This document shows, in pieces, positions 14,945 through 15,075 of a stretch of DNA of 15,075 nucleotides; the first letter of the stretch is position 1; every line of letters begins with the position of its first letter. Under the pieces are notes generated by a model. It saw nothing but the letters and a program-made list of their open reading frames with translations, was not told the origin of the DNA and made no database searches. The stretch covers positions 1 through 15,075 of the forward strand of contig DVOT01000057.1 of NCBI GenBank assembly GCA_018713425.1. Reading direction: 5' to 3'. The position numbers and the translations under genes are program-made. Origin of the DNA: Alectryocaccomicrobium faecavium (GTDB lineage Bacteria > Bacillota > Clostridia > Christensenellales > Aristaeellaceae).

Positions 14945-14966
14945 CAAAAGAAATGGAGGCGCCTTT

Positions 14967-15075
14967 ATGCATCAAGCGTTGCGCGTCGGCTGGGGACAGG
15001 CCGAAATTACGCCGCGAGGCGGCGCGGTTTCTCTATATGGACAATGGGAGTTGCGCATCACAGAGGAAATCCGCG
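14967..15075 (+). CDS. Neutral/alkaline ceramidase-like N-terminal domain protein, 3' partial
   Basis: Only the first 36 codons are present; the frame runs off the right edge. The start is ATG at 14967, with GGAGG (14955-14959) 7 nt upstream. The N-terminus reads VGWGQAEITPRGG, then SLYGQWELRITEEIR. The VGxGxxxITP opening followed by a YGQ-type segment matches the beginning of the neutral/alkaline non-lysosomal ceramidase family from memory. Bacterial members often have unproven substrates, so ceramide should not be assumed. There is no signal peptide, so the protein is probably cytoplasmic. It has its own strong promoter and a possible operator. Confidence 0.65.
   Translation, partial: MHQALRVGWGQAEITPRGGAVSLYGQWELRITEEIR

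Larger units (their letters stand above)
14648..14966. other. Divergent intergenic region between alaS and the ceramidase-like gene
   Basis: This 319-nt stretch holds the alaS promoter on - and the promoter of the next gene on +. Between them are imperfect direct repeats, a 9-bp inverted repeat and repeated TTTYCGAAAC sites. It has no T-box core for alaS. Two small - strand open frames here (ending near 14684 and 14716) lack ribosome binding sites and cover the promoters, so no gene is called. Confidence 0.6.

Noticed and set aside
14684..14947. 87-codon frame on - upstream of alaS
   Set aside because: It covers both divergent promoters, lacks a ribosome binding site and shows no recognisable family.

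Overview
The window is about 15 kb of GC-rich bacterial chromosome. It has tight gene packing, strong GGAGG-type ribosome binding sites, frequent TTG and GTG starts, and sigma-A-like promoters, several with an extended -10 (TGn). Together with the gene order this points to a Gram-positive, Clostridia-type organism; a Christensenellales-like lineage would fit, but that is inference. No rRNA, tRNA, CRISPR array or insertion sequence was seen.

Layout, left to right. (1) The 3' part of a membrane-anchored HD-GYP cyclic-di-GMP phosphodiesterase and a small DUF5317-type membrane protein, both on +. (2) A convergent glycogen branching enzyme on -, of the eukaryote-like subtype; a hairpin between the two genes serves both. 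(3) Back-to-back divergent promoters at 3813-3870, whose -35 boxes touch. (4) A seven-gene + strand cluster for cell elongation and division: maf, mreB, mreC, mreD, PBP2 (mrdA), minD, rodA. Gaps are 3 to 38 nt, so it is very probably one operon. (5) An AraC/GyrI-like regulator whose expected start codon reads ACG. (6) A convergent, short (601-residue) alanyl-tRNA synthetase on -, after a 15-bp perfect hairpin. (7) A divergent intergenic region with two good promoters and repeated TTTYCGAAAC sites, then the first 36 codons of a protein resembling the neutral/alkaline ceramidase N-terminal domain.

How the genes work together: MreB, MreC and MreD organise the elongasome. PBP2 (transpeptidase) and RodA (SEDS glycosyltransferase) build the side wall. 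MinD positions the division site, and Maf is a nucleotide pyrophosphatase often linked to septation. The cluster lacks radC, minC and minE, which accompany it in many Firmicutes.

The window is mostly housekeeping. The strongest oddity is the mreB product: it lacks both the catalytic Glu and the phosphate-2 Asp of the actin-fold ATPase site, so it may be a non-hydrolysing MreB. Other points worth a look are the eukaryote-like branching enzyme, the orphan minD, the enlarged PBP2, the Pro/Thr-rich tail of MreC, the ACG start and the abutting divergent promoters.
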